Shown here: positions 16,429 through 24,946 of the stretch, piece after piece
Layout of the letters: every line of letters starts with the position of its first letter
Numbering within the stretch: the first letter of the stretch is position 1
Source: Streptomyces avidinii
GTDB lineage: Bacteria; Actinomycetota; Actinomycetes; Streptomycetales; Streptomycetaceae
Reading direction: 5' to 3'
Assembly (NCBI RefSeq): GCF_014650695.1
Contig: NZ_BMVL01000006.1
Coordinates: 434,001 to 498,000 of the forward strand
Length of the DNA: 64,000 bases
Position numbers and translations under genes: made by a program
The notes under the pieces: generated by a model
Told to the model about the DNA's origin: nothing
What the model saw: the letters and a program-made list of their open reading frames with translations, nothing else
Databases searched by the model: none

Positions 16429-17136
16429 ATGCAGGTCGGATCCAGGCGCGGCTTCCTTGTCGCGGCCGCCGCCGTCACCGCTTCGGCATCCCTCGGCGCC
16501 TGCCGTCGCCGGGAGGGCGCGAGCGGTGATCCGCTCGATGTGTCGGCGAGCGCGGATCTGCCCGTGGCTCCGGAATCCGTGGCCGCCGACGGCACCACGA
16601 TCGTGCTCGGCGACCCGGCCGCGCCGCTCGCCGTCCGGTTGTACGAGGACCTGAGCTGCCCTGCCTGCGCCGAGTTCGAGACGGAGGGCACCGCCCCGTA
16701 CCTGAAGCGGGCTGCCCGCAACGGCGCGCTGCAGTTGCAGTTCACACTGGGGTCCTTCCTCGGTCCTGGATCGAAGTTCGCCGCGAACGCGCTGCGCGCT
16801 GCGGTGGATCAGAACAGGTTCGCCGAGTACCACGAACTTCTGTACCGCCACCAGGCCCGGGTCCGGAAGTCCGGGGGCTTCACGAGGGACCGGCTGCTGG
16901 GACTGGCGATCATGATCGAGGGTCTGCGCGGCCCGGAGTTCGACGCGGCCGTGCTGGACACGAAGTACCGGGACTTCGTCGAGGCCGCGGACGATGCCAT
17001 GGGCAGGTCACCCGTCAAGGGAACCCCCACGATGGCGGTCAACGGAACCCTGGTGCCGCCGGGCAGCCGCGCGTACTACACCGATCGCAGCAGCCTGTAC
17101 CGGCACTTGAAGAAGGTGGCTCGGGCCACGGATTAG
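16429..17136 (+). CDS. DsbA-family thioredoxin-fold lipoprotein
   Basis: 235 aa. A twin-Arg-containing signal (SRRGFLVAAAAVTASASLGAC) ends in a lipobox (L-G-A-C), so it should be a membrane-anchored exported lipoprotein. The redox motif is EDLSCPACAEFE (CPAC, near residues 76-79), and the cis-Pro loop is VKGTPTMAVNG. The helical insertion expected of DsbA/DsbG is present between them. Likely oxidises or isomerises disulfides of exported proteins. It is followed by the remnants of a sigma gene. Confidence 0.88.
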   Translation: MQVGSRRGFLVAAAAVTASASLGACRRREGASGDPLDVSASADLPVAPESVAADGTTIVLGDPAAPLAVRLYEDLSCPACAEFETEGTAPYLKRAARNGALQLQFTLGSFLGPGSKFAANALRAAVDQNRFAEYHELLYRHQARVRKSGGFTRDRLLGLAIMIEGLRGPEFDAAVLDTKYRDFVEAADDAMGRSPVKGTPTMAVNGTLVPPGSRAYYTDRSSLYRHLKKVARATD

Positions 17137-17196
17137 GAGCGGGGGGGCGCCTCAGGGAGCCTGCTTCGAAACGGACCCTGCGGCTCCTCAACTCCT

Positions 17197-17765
17197 ATGT
17201 CCGCGACGCCCGTTGACCGGGTCGATATCGTCCGGGTCGAGCGCCTGGCCTTCGTCCTGCACGACCTGTTCGCCGTGCCCTTCGACGAGATCGCCCCCGT
17301 GCTCGGGCGCTCCGCCGCCACGACCCGGCAGCTCGCGAGCCGCGCCCGGCGGCGCGTTCGGGGCGCGACACCCGCTCCGGACCCCGACCGGGCCCGCCTG
17401 CGCACGATCGTCGACGCCTTCCTCGCCGCCCCGCGCGGCGGGGACCTCGACGCCCTCGTCGCCGTCCTCGACCCCGATGTGGTGGCACGCTCGGACGGGG
17501 GCACCCTGCGCCCCTCGCTGCTCCGCCGCGGTGCGGTCGACGTCGCCTCCCGGGCCGTCACCTTCGCCCGCTTCGCCGAAGCCGCGTACGCGGTGCCGGT
17601 CAACGGGACCCGGGGGGCGCGGTGGCGGACGGCCGGGCGCTGTCGGTGATGGCGTTCACCTTCGGAGACAGCAGGATCACCGCGCTGGACATCCTCACCG
17701 ACCCCGAGCGCCTGGCACGCATCGACCTGAGCGTCATCGACGACCGACCCACGCCTCCGGGGTGA
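17197..17765 (+). pseudogene. SigJ-like ECF sigma factor, 5'-truncated and frameshifted
   Basis: Codons from 17197 give ERLAFVLHDLFAVPFDEIAP, then VLGRSAATTRQLASRARRRV (sigma region 4). A SnoaL-like C-terminal domain follows (TIVDAFLAAPRGGDLDALVA). At a G-run near 17610-17622 the frame is lost; the matching ending (ADGRALSVMAFTF, then DILTDPERLARIDLSVI) resumes in the next frame and stops at 17763-17765. Sigma region 2 is missing upstream. The product could not act as a normal sigma factor. The frameshift could in principle be a sequencing slip, but the missing N-terminus could not. Confidence 0.7.
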
Positions 17766-18345
17766 TCCACCCCACACTTCGCCGCAACTCCAAGCCCCGC
17801 CGCGCCTTGCGCACGAATCCACGAGGACGAAGGGGCAACACCATGACCGAGAACACGGATGTGGTCGCGATCGACGGCGCAACCCGACCGACCCGGCCGC
17901 GCCGACCCGCATCAGGGCCGGAATCATGCCCCTCCTGTGGTGAACCCGTGCGTGACGCGCGGCCATTCCGTGCCCCTCGGGTGAACTCCTGCACCTCGCG
18001 CAGGCCTCGGCGGCCGGTACGGGCGATTCACGCCCCTCGCACCTCACGGGTCGTGACGGAGGGAATTCAGCTGGTAGCAATTAGGTGAATTCCTGACTGA
18101 ATTCCCGTCAATAAGCCTCCACTTCATATCTCGATTTGATAACAACCCATCCTCGAAGGACTGGACCATTGGTGCGCGACGCGCGTAACTCCCCTTGTTT
18201 TATTGGGAGTTGACTGTTCGTCAAATCAGGCCGACAGGTAACGGAATGATTTCTCGACGCGCGCCCCCGTTTGTCCGAATTCTCCTCCGCTTTCGTCTGG
18301 CAGGCTTCCGCGCACCCAGTCTTCCGACAACGATTTGAGGTGCCC
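17766..18345. other. 580-bp gap, partly AT-rich
   Basis: Holds a doubtful 81-codon frame (17843-18088) preceded by AAGGGG and starting MTENTDVVAIDGATRPT, with no known domain. The stretch 18060-18300 is markedly richer in A/T than the rest of the window. It contains three GAATTC copies and a 7-bp inverted repeat (AACTCCC 18187-18193, GGGAGTT 18205-18211), and probably includes the promoter of the metalloprotease gene. Confidence 0.45.
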
Positions 18346-20412
18346 ATGACAGGACGTCGCAGACGGCCTGCCGCCGCCGCCGACCACCGCCGCAAACCCC
18401 GGCGGTTGATACTCGTCACCGCCGCCACCGCAGCGGCGGGGCTGATAGCCGCAGGCATCGCCTATTCCGGAATCGGCGACGGCGCCCAGGCGGCCGCGCC
18501 CGTACAGGCCGCCGCCGCCGAGGCACCGGCCGCCGCGCCCGCGCGCGACCAGGAGCCCGAGCCGATCGCGGCCGCGCCCTCCAACGAGACCGAGCGCGGC
18601 ATGATCTTCGACGGGCTGGAGGCCGCGCCGAAGGGCGACAAGTGCGTGGGTGTCTACCGCACCGCCGCCGGGCTGTGCACCCACGGCCCCGACGCCCCGC
18701 CCAAGGGCGTCGACATCACGAAGGACATCGAGCCCGCCGTCAAGGAGAAGGCTCCGGCGGCCGATCCGGCCAGCCCCGCGGCTGCCGACCCGGCCAGCAA
18801 GGAAGGCGGCGGGCGTCCTCAGGACGCGCCCGCGGCCGACGCCTCGGCCACCAAGGCCTCTGCGCCCGAACCGGCTGCCGCGGCCGGCAGCCAGAACGTC
18901 GCCGCCGGCCCCGCGGGCCAGACCGTCCAGTGCGACGGCGACGGCAGCACCGGCAACCGCGTGCAGGTCGTCTACGTCCACGCGCCGGGCAAGGACCGCT
19001 ACTCCGAGTACGTCGCCTCGTTCCGCAAGTGGGCCGCCGACGCCGACCTCATCTACTCGGCGAGTGCCAAGGAGACCGGCGGAGTACGTCACATCCGCTA
19101 CGTGACGGCCGCCGACTGCACCCCGACCGTGCTCAACATCGAGCTCCCGGCCTCCTCCCTGGCCGAGTTCAGCGCGACCAACAACGCGCTCGCCGGCAAG
19201 GGCCTCGACCGTCGCGACCGCAAGTACATGATCTTCGCCGACACCCAGGTCTACTGCGGCATCGGTACCTTCGCGGGCGACGAGCGGCCCGGCCAGGCCA
19301 ACCAGAGCAACTTCGGCCCCTCCTACGGGCGTACCGACTCCGGCTGCTGGGGCGGTCACACCGCCGCGCACGAACTCGGCCACAACCTGGGCGCGGTCAA
19401 CAACAGTGCCCCGAACACCAGCCGTGGCGCGCACTGCACGGACGAGTTCGACGTGATGTGCTACTCGGACACCCCGTACTACCCGCAGATGCGCAACATC
19501 TGCACCAACCAGGCGTCCGAGAACATCCTGGACTGCAACCACGACGACTACTTCCACACCAGTCCGAAGCCCGGCAGCTACCTGGCCACGCACTGGAACA
19601 TCGCCGACAACCAGTTCCTCATGAAGAACAAGGGCGGCGGCACGGACCCGGGTCCGAACCCGAACCCGACCCCGACGCCCACCAAGAAGCCCACGCCGAC
19701 GCCGACCAAGAAGCCGACCGGCGGACCGACCGTGACGGCGGCCCAGATCCAGTCCGACTCCGTCGTCGTGAGCTGGCCCAAGGTCGACGGCGCCTCCTGG
19801 TACGCGGTGCAGCTGAACGGCAAGCACCTGACGTGGGTCCAGTCCCAGGTGCTGCGCATCTACAACCTGCAGCCCAACACCGCCTACAAGGTCACCGTCT
19901 CGGTCCGCGACAGCTCCGGCCGTGACAGCGGACCCGGCAAGGCAGCGTCCTTCCGTACGACGGGCGCGGGCGGCGGCGCGACCACCCCTGGCACCCGCTA
20001 CGTGCTCGGCAACGGCAGCACCGGCATGGCCGCGGAGCTGTGGGGCGGCCGCACCGCCGACGGCACGGTCCTCGTCGGCGGCCGCACCAACGGGTACGCC
20101 CAGCAGCAGTGGTACTTCGACGACGCGGGCAGCGGCCAGGTGCGCATCAAGTCCGCGGCCTCCGGCAAGTGCCTCCAGCCGGGCGGCACCCCCGCCGCGG
20201 GCATGTGGGTCTCCCAGCAGCCCTGCGCGGGCGGCAACAAGGCGCAGGCCTGGAAGCTGACCTCGCGCGGTGGCTCGGTGACCGTGACGGACGCGAGCGG
20301 CGGCTTCGCCCTCACCGTCAGCAGCCGTCCCTACTACGGGTACTGGCTGCTCGACCTCCAGCGCGCCGACGGCCGTGCGACGCAGGCCTGGACCCTGCAG
20401 AAGTCCGGCTGA
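18346..20412 (+). CDS. secreted modular zinc metalloprotease (metzincin-like, Fn3 + Ricin-type lectin)
   Basis: 688 aa. A basic N-terminus and hydrophobic helix (LILVTAATAAAGLIAAGIA) act as export signal, then ~170 residues of Ala/Pro-rich linker. The protease domain has HTAAHELGHNLGAVN (zinc site HELGH near residues 342-346) and a Met-turn-like DVMCYSD. The third ligand position of HExxHxxGxxH is Asn rather than His. Many cysteines suggest disulfides. A Thr/Pro/Lys hinge (TPTPTKKPTPTPTKKP) leads to a fibronectin-III domain (~461-543) and a Ricin-B beta-trefoil (~552-688, with QQWYFDD and TQAWTLQ repeats). Likely digests proteins while bound to polymers or glycans outside the cell. Confidence 0.82.
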   Translation: MTGRRRRPAAAADHRRKPRRLILVTAATAAAGLIAAGIAYSGIGDGAQAAAPVQAAAAEAPAAAPARDQEPEPIAAAPSNETERGMIFDGLEAAPKGDKCVGVYRTAAGLCTHGPDAPPKGVDITKDIEPAVKEKAPAADPASPAAADPASKEGGGRPQDAPAADASATKASAPEPAAAAGSQNVAAGPAGQTVQCDGDGSTGNRVQVVYVHAPGKDRYSEYVASFRKWAADADLIYSASAKETGGVRHIRYVTAADCTPTVLNIELPASSLAEFSATNNALAGKGLDRRDRKYMIFADTQVYCGIGTFAGDERPGQANQSNFGPSYGRTDSGCWGGHTAAHELGHNLGAVNNSAPNTSRGAHCTDEFDVMCYSDTPYYPQMRNICTNQASENILDCNHDDYFHTSPKPGSYLATHWNIADNQFLMKNKGGGTDPGPNPNPTPTPTKKPTPTPTKKPTGGPTVTAAQIQSDSVVVSWPKVDGASWYAVQLNGKHLTWVQSQVLRIYNLQPNTAYKVTVSVRDSSGRDSGPGKAASFRTTGAGGGATTPGTRYVLGNGSTGMAAELWGGRTADGTVLVGGRTNGYAQQQWYFDDAGSGQVRIKSAASGKCLQPGGTPAAGMWVSQQPCAGGNKAQAWKLTSRGGSVTVTDASGGFALTVSSRPYYGYWLLDLQRADGRATQAWTLQKSG

Positions 20413-20462
20413 TCACTGCCACGGCGCAGCACCACCTGACGCCCTGACGGCGTGAAACCACC

Positions 20463-20497
20463 CCGGCGGACGGCCGCACCCCGCGGCCGTCCGCCGG
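20463..20497 (+). terminator. terminator after metalloprotease gene
   Basis: 15-bp perfect inverted repeat (20463-20477 with 20483-20497) with a 5-nt loop, 50 bp after the stop codon. Confidence 0.75.
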
Positions 20498-20528
20498 CAC
20501 CCCTCATCTTGACCGGAGCACCCCGACG

Positions 20529-21167
20529 ATGCGCATACGAATCGTTTTCTCGGCCGCCCTGGCCGCACTCGGCCTCATGTTCGCGCTCCCCGCCGCGGCC
20601 CACGCCCACGGTGACACCGTGAAGGTGGTGGTGACCGGGCAGCGGGACGGCCACGTCACCGCCGATGTCACCTGGGAGAACGACGGGGACGCCGTCGACG
20701 AGGCCGTCGCCGCGACCGTGAACGCGGTCAGTGTCGACGGCACCCGCACCATGGGGCCGTGGCGACTGGTCCGCGACCCCGCCGCGGCGCCCGCGGGCTG
20801 GACCACGGCCGAGGCACTGCCGCCGGGTTCGTGGAAGGTCGGCGTCGACGTGGGCTTCCCGGCCCTGGGGCACGGCGAACTCGAAGTGGCCGTACCCGTG
20901 GTGGACCCCGCTCCGGTCGCCTCCGCGACGTCTCCCGTCACGCCGTCCGCAGCGCCGTCGTCGACTCCGTCGGCTGCTCCGGCGTCGGCCTCCCCCGCCT
21001 CGGCATCGGCCGCGTCCTCGGCGCAGGCACCGGATCCGGCCGCCGACACCGAGGGGTACGCCGTCTGGTGGACGACCGCGGGTGTGGCGGTGACCGCCAT
21101 GGCCGGCGCGGCCGTGGGTCTCCTGCTCCGCCGCCGCCGACGCGTGCGGCTGGACCGGCTCGGCTAG
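20529..21167 (+). CDS. exported, C-terminally anchored CopC/YcnI-like protein
   Basis: 212 aa. A signal peptide (IVFSAALAALGLMFALPAAAHA) leaves His directly after cleavage, as in CopC-like copper-binding proteins. An Ig-like beta domain follows (~30-135: VKVVVTGQRDGHVTADVTW), then a Ser/Pro/Ala linker, a membrane helix (TTAGVAVTAMAGAAVGLLL) and a basic C-terminal tail. It should sit outside the membrane. A copper role is inference from the N-terminal His and fold; no copper transporter gene is adjacent. Confidence 0.65.
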   Translation: MRIRIVFSAALAALGLMFALPAAAHAHGDTVKVVVTGQRDGHVTADVTWENDGDAVDEAVAATVNAVSVDGTRTMGPWRLVRDPAAAPAGWTTAEALPPGSWKVGVDVGFPALGHGELEVAVPVVDPAPVASATSPVTPSAAPSSTPSAAPASASPASASAASSAQAPDPAADTEGYAVWWTTAGVAVTAMAGAAVGLLLRRRRRVRLDRLG

Positions 21168-21208
21168 TACCCGGTCCCCCGGGGGGGGGCGGAGCACCGT
21201 GCCGTGGC

Positions 21209-22037
21209 TTACCGGCCCACGGCCAGCGCGGCCGCGACCGCCTCGGCGAAGCGCTCCAGCCCCTGCGGGTTGATGCGCAGGAACAGGTTCGGCTCGATGA
21301 GTTCCAGCTCCATGACCACCGGTTCCCGGGCCTCGTCCAACGCCAGGTCCACCCGGGCGAACAGCAGGTCGCCCGGGTCGGGAACCGCGGCCAGCGCCGC
21401 CCTCGCCGTACGGAGCTCCGCCTCGGACGGCTCGTAGGGCGCGGCTCCGGGGTGCGGCACCCGGAAGTTGTCGATCAGGCCCGCCTCCGTCAGCAGCGGC
21501 TGCTTGCGGATCGCGTGGCTGAAGGTGCCGCCGAAGAAGACCAGGGCCCGCTCCCCCTCCGCCACGAGCGGCAGGTACGGCTGGACCATCGCCGTACGGC
21601 CCTGGTCCAGCAGCATCCGTGCGTGGCGCTCGGCGTCCGCCCCGCGGCCGGGTTCGTAGCGCGCGGTGTCCCGTGCGCCCGCGGAGACTGCGGGCTTGAC
21701 CACCACTCCGTGCGGCCCGTCGAAGTCCGCCGCGTCGAGGCTCCAGCAGGTAGCGCTTGTCGCTGTTCCAGCGCACCAGCGGCGCCGGATTGCGCAGCCG
21801 GGTCACCTCGGCCGTCGCGTCGGCCCAGGCCAGGAACTCGGGCAAGCGGTCCGCGTAGTCTCAGGTCGACCGGATGATCGCGAGTTCGAACCCGTCCCAT
21901 GGGGGCCGCTCCGCGTCCCAGGCGACCGCGTGCACCGACAGGCCCCCGTCCCGCAGCGCCGCGAGGACCAGCGGGAGGTCCGCGTCGACGTCGGCGCCGC
22001 CCTTGCTCGTCACGACCGCGACCCTTGCAGCACCCAT
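21209..22037 (-). pseudogene. ATP-grasp (RimK-like) protein gene, inactivated
   Basis: ATG 22037 begins MGAARVAVVTSKGGADVD and runs to FELAIIRST, where a TGA (21863-21861) replaces the expected Trp codon. The same frame continues DYADRLPEFLAWADATAEV and RWNSDKRYLL, then the frame changes near 21740-21755 with the usual spacer missing. The rest reads DAADFDGPHGVVVKPAVSAG and VMELELIEPNLFL to TAA 21211-21209, as in ATP-grasp ligases (ATP-binding lysine in VVKPAVSAG; metal ligands in MELELIEPN). A nonsense mutation plus an internal deletion/frameshift make it non-functional. Confidence 0.75.
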
Positions 22038-22136
22038 GGGAGTCTCCCGTCCTCGTGCCCGGGACCGCCCGGTGCGGCCGCCGCTCCGGACGATCACTCT
22101 TCCACACGCGCCCGGCGGGAACCCGGCCGCCGGATC

Positions 22137-23195
22137 ATGCGTCGTACGCAACGCGAGGCGGCAGACGGGCTGCGGCGGACGGGCGGGGCACCGGTGGTGG
22201 ACGTGGCGGGGAGCGGTGCGCGGCGCACCGCCCGGTGGCGCCGGGGCACGGACGCGCGGGGCCGTACGGCTCGGACCCGAGGACGCGTTCTCGCGGCGTC
22301 GGCCGTACTGACGGCCGCGCTGCTGGTGTTCCACTCCGCGGTCCCCAACGCCGTGGGCCGCCCGGGCAGTCTGCTGGAGGCGTTCCTGCCCTGGCTGGGC
22401 CTCGCTGTTCCGGTCCTGCTCGTGGCGGGGCTGGTGCGCCGCTCGGTCACCGCGCTGGTGGCCGTGCTGCTGCCCGCGGCCGCCTGGGCCGTTCTCTTCG
22501 GCGGACTGCTGCTGCCCGCGGACCGCGGCGCGCACGACATCACGGCCGTCCAGCACAACGTGAGTGACGAGAACCCCGACCCCGCGGGCACCGCGCGCGC
22601 CCTGATCGGGTCCGCGCCCGACATCGTCGCCCTGGAGGAGCTGACGCCCGCCGCCCTGCCGGCCTACGAGGCGGCGCTGGCCCCCGAGTACCCGTTCCAC
22701 GCGGTCGAGGGCACGGTCGGACTCTGGTCGAGGCATCCGCTCACCGACGTCCGCCGCGTGGACATCAGGCCCTCGGGCATCGGGGAGGGCTGGAACCGTG
22801 GCCTGCGCTGCGGTGTGCGCACGCCCCGGGGCGAGATCGCGGTGTACGTGGCGCACCTGCCCTCGGTCCGCTTCCGGTCGACCGGTTTCGGCTCGGGCCC
22901 GCGGGACGAGAGCGCGCGGCTGCTGAGCGCGGCCGTCGCCGCCGAGAAGGTGGAGCGGGTGGTCCTGCTGGGCGACCTCAACAGCACGGTGGACGACCGG
23001 GGTCTCGCCCCGCTGACCTCCCGGTTGAGCGCGCCGCGGCGGGGATTCGCCCTGAGCTGGCCCGCGGTCTTTCCGGTGGCCCGGATCGACCAGGTGCTGA
23101 CCCGCTCGGCGACCGCGCCCGAGGTGTGGACGCTGCCCGCCACCGGCAGCGACCACCTGCCGGTCGCCGCCCGTATCAGGTTCGACGCCTCATAG
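22137..23195 (+). CDS. membrane-anchored endonuclease/exonuclease/phosphatase family protein
   Basis: 352 aa. Three hydrophobic segments in the first third (VLAASAVLTAALLVF; FLPWLGLAVPVLLVAGLV; VAVLLPAAAWAVLFGGLLL) are followed by an EEP domain (~residues 135-350). The domain carries QHNVSDENPD, DIVALEEL (catalytic Glu), VVLLGDLNSTVDD (GDxN motif) and TGSDHLPVAARI (terminal catalytic His). Such extracytoplasmic phosphodiesterases act on nucleic acids, inositol lipids or cyclic nucleotides. The gene overlaps the convergent oxidoreductase gene by six bases at the stop codons. No clear Shine-Dalgarno precedes ATG 22137, so the exact start is uncertain. Confidence 0.82.
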   Translation: MRRTQREAADGLRRTGGAPVVDVAGSGARRTARWRRGTDARGRTARTRGRVLAASAVLTAALLVFHSAVPNAVGRPGSLLEAFLPWLGLAVPVLLVAGLVRRSVTALVAVLLPAAAWAVLFGGLLLPADRGAHDITAVQHNVSDENPDPAGTARALIGSAPDIVALEELTPAALPAYEAALAPEYPFHAVEGTVGLWSRHPLTDVRRVDIRPSGIGEGWNRGLRCGVRTPRGEIAVYVAHLPSVRFRSTGFGSGPRDESARLLSAAVAAEKVERVVLLGDLNSTVDDRGLAPLTSRLSAPRRGFALSWPAVFPVARIDQVLTRSATAPEVWTLPATGSDHLPVAARIRFDAS

Positions 23196-24158
23196 CCGGA
23201 TGACGAGCTTGCCCCGCACCTGGCCGTCCCGCAGCCGGCGAATGGCGTCGGGTACCTCGGCCAGCGGGTGGATCCGGTCGACGGCGGGGGTCACCGCACC
23301 CGCCTCGATGAGTTCCGTGAGGGCTTCGAGGTCGCGGCTGCGCACCAGGGTGCCGTGCGCGCGGAGCCGGTGGCCGACGAAGGGCGACAGCAGCATCGCG
23401 CCCAGCTGCCGCTCATTGCCGCCGATCCACTTGCCGCCGCCCTCCCCGCCGACGATGGCGAGGGTTCCGCGCGCAGTGAGGGCGCGACGCAGCCGGGCTA
23501 TCGGGCGGTTGCCCGCGATGTCCAGGATGACGTCGTAGTGGCGGCTGCCGTCGACGGGGTCCTGGTGCGTGTAGTCGATGACCTCGTCGGCGCCGAGGGA
23601 GCGGACCAGGTCGGTCTTGGCGGTGCTGCACACTCCGGTGACGTGGGCTCCGTAGGCCTTGGCCACCTGTACGGCGAAGCTGCCCACGCCACCGGAGGCG
23701 CCGAGGACGAGGACGCTCCGGCCGGCTTCGACGCGCCCGCTGTCGCGTACGGCGCCCAGGGCGGTGCACCCGGAGACGGGTACGGCCGCGGCCTGTTCGA
23801 AGTCGAGGACGGCCGGCTTGGGAGCGAGCGTGCCCTCCTTGGCGACGGCGTACTCGGCGAAGGAGCCTGAGCAGTTGCCGTACACCTCGTCGCCCGGCCG
23901 GAAGCGGGTGACGTCCGGACCGACCGCTTCCACCACCCCCGCGACATCCATGCCGCGGACGCGCGTCCTGGGTGTCCGCAGGCCCGACACGGCCCGGACC
24001 GCGTAGGGCATCCCTGCCATGAGGTGCCAGACACCCTGGTCGACGCCGGCCGCGCGCACCCGTATGAGGACCTCGCCCCGGCCCGGCTCGGGCCGCTCCA
24101 CCTCTTCGAGCCGCAGGACCTCGGGCGGTCCGTATATGTCCTGGACCATGGCCTTCAT
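23190..24158 (-). CDS. zinc-independent quinone oxidoreductase (MDR superfamily)
   Basis: 322 aa. A GroES-like N-terminal domain (EVLIRVRAAGVDQGVWHLM) is followed by the cofactor fold with LVLGASGGVGSFAVQVAKAYGA, the A-x-x-G-x-x-G NADPH loop of QOR-type enzymes. The catalytic zinc ligands of alcohol dehydrogenases are absent. It reduces quinones or activated double bonds with NADPH. ATG 24158 overlaps the TGA of the upstream XRE regulator gene by four bases, so the two are coupled. Confidence 0.9.
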   Translation of the reverse strand: MKAMVQDIYGPPEVLRLEEVERPEPGRGEVLIRVRAAGVDQGVWHLMAGMPYAVRAVSGLRTPRTRVRGMDVAGVVEAVGPDVTRFRPGDEVYGNCSGSFAEYAVAKEGTLAPKPAVLDFEQAAAVPVSGCTALGAVRDSGRVEAGRSVLVLGASGGVGSFAVQVAKAYGAHVTGVCSTAKTDLVRSLGADEVIDYTHQDPVDGSRHYDVILDIAGNRPIARLRRALTARGTLAIVGGEGGGKWIGGNERQLGAMLLSPFVGHRLRAHGTLVRSRDLEALTELIEAGAVTPAVDRIHPLAEVPDAIRRLRDGQVRGKLVIRL

Positions 24159-24388
24159 GAGTCGTCTCCCTCGGTGACGGTGTACTGGAACACGGAGTCG
24201 AGCGGTACCTGGAACACGCGGGCGATCTCGAAGGCCTTCTCCAGGGAGGGCGAGTAGCGGCCCTGTTCGATGGCGATCACCGTCTGCCGGGTCACTCCGA
24301 TCCGGCGGGCGAGCTCGGCCTGGGTCATCTCTCCGTTGGCGAAGCGCAGGGCCCGGATGCTGTTGGTGACCCGGGTGGGCCTCACCAC
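24155..24388 (-). CDS. small XRE-family transcriptional regulator
   Basis: 77 aa, essentially one helix-turn-helix: MTQAELARRIGVTRQTVIAIEQGRYSPSL resembles the YgzD/YozG-type regulators. The GTG start at 24388 overlaps the stop of the upstream membrane protein gene (GTGA), and its own stop overlaps the oxidoreductase ATG, so all three are one operon. In this family the regulator commonly controls its own membrane-protein operon. The 20-bp inverted repeat at the promoter (24824-24885) is the obvious candidate operator. Confidence 0.9.
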   Translation of the reverse strand: MVRPTRVTNSIRALRFANGEMTQAELARRIGVTRQTVIAIEQGRYSPSLEKAFEIARVFQVPLDSVFQYTVTEGDDS

Positions 24389-24810
24389 GGGTGGAAGCCG
24401 AGCCGGTAGGAGGCGATCTTCGCCATGGAGGCGAGCAGCGCCGACAGGACGAAGCCCAGACAGATCACGTTGGCGATCCAGAACTGGTCCGCCTCGACCA
24501 TCGCGAGGAACATCCCGGCCACGGCGCCGATCGCGATGAACGACTGGCCGATGTGCTCACCGAACCGGTGGATCTCCCGGTCGCGCTGGTCCTTGACCTT
24601 GCCGTCCTCGGGCGAGATCAGCGACACGACGATGTGGAGCGCGATCGAGGCGACGATCGCCGCGCCGACCGACCACAGGAGCGCGGCGGCGTACGGCTGG
24701 TCGGCCAGGGGCACGCTCCCGGAGCGTCCGAGAACGACGGTCAGATACGCCCCGTACGCGAGGACCGTGACCACGATCATGATCCACGCGCGTTTCTCCT
24801 CGACTGCCAC
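24382..24810 (-). CDS. four-helix membrane protein, XRE-operon partner
   Basis: 142 aa. Helices are IMIVVTVLAYGAYLTVVL, ALLWSVGAAIVASIALHIVV, FIAIGAVAGMFLAMVE and FWIANVICLGFVLSALLASM. Between helices 2 and 3 a charged loop carries DQRDREIHRFGEHIG. The fold resembles the DUF2178-like proteins often encoded beside small XRE regulators; function unknown. GTG 24810 is chosen over GTG 24816 because GGGAG then stands six bases away. First gene of the operon. Confidence 0.75.
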   Translation of the reverse strand: MAVEEKRAWIMIVVTVLAYGAYLTVVLGRSGSVPLADQPYAAALLWSVGAAIVASIALHIVVSLISPEDGKVKDQRDREIHRFGEHIGQSFIAIGAVAGMFLAMVEADQFWIANVICLGFVLSALLASMAKIASYRLGFHPW

Positions 24811-24823
24811 TGCCACTCCCGAT

Positions 24824-24885
24824 GTAAAGAAAACCCGACATCGCCAGTGTCAAAGATCCAGGACACGATGTCAATATTTCTTTAC
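24824..24885 (-). promoter_or_regulatory. operon promoter within 20-bp inverted repeat
   Basis: GTAAAGAAAACCCGACATCG (24824-24843) and, on the other strand, GTAAAGAAATATTGACATCG (24885-24866) are inverted copies matching at 16 of 20 positions, centres 42 bp apart. Between them on the minus strand lie TTGACA (24874-24869), a 17-bp spacer and GACACT (24851-24846). The arms thus flank the promoter from upstream of -35 to about +1, ideal for repression by the operon's XRE protein. Confidence 0.7.
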
Positions 24886-24946
24886 CTCGCCACGCGCGGG
24901 CAAGGCGCGGGCCGGCCGAGGAGGGCGGATCGTCCCCGGGTGCGCC

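Noticed and set aside
17843..18088. 81-codon ORF with AAGGGG upstream
   Set aside because: No recognisable domain and Arg-rich tail; too weak to list as a gene, noted in the gap entry.
21176..21191. C5G9 homopolymer run after the CopC-like gene
   Set aside because: Probably just the intergenic end of a G/C-rich stretch; possible sequencing artefact, no clear function.
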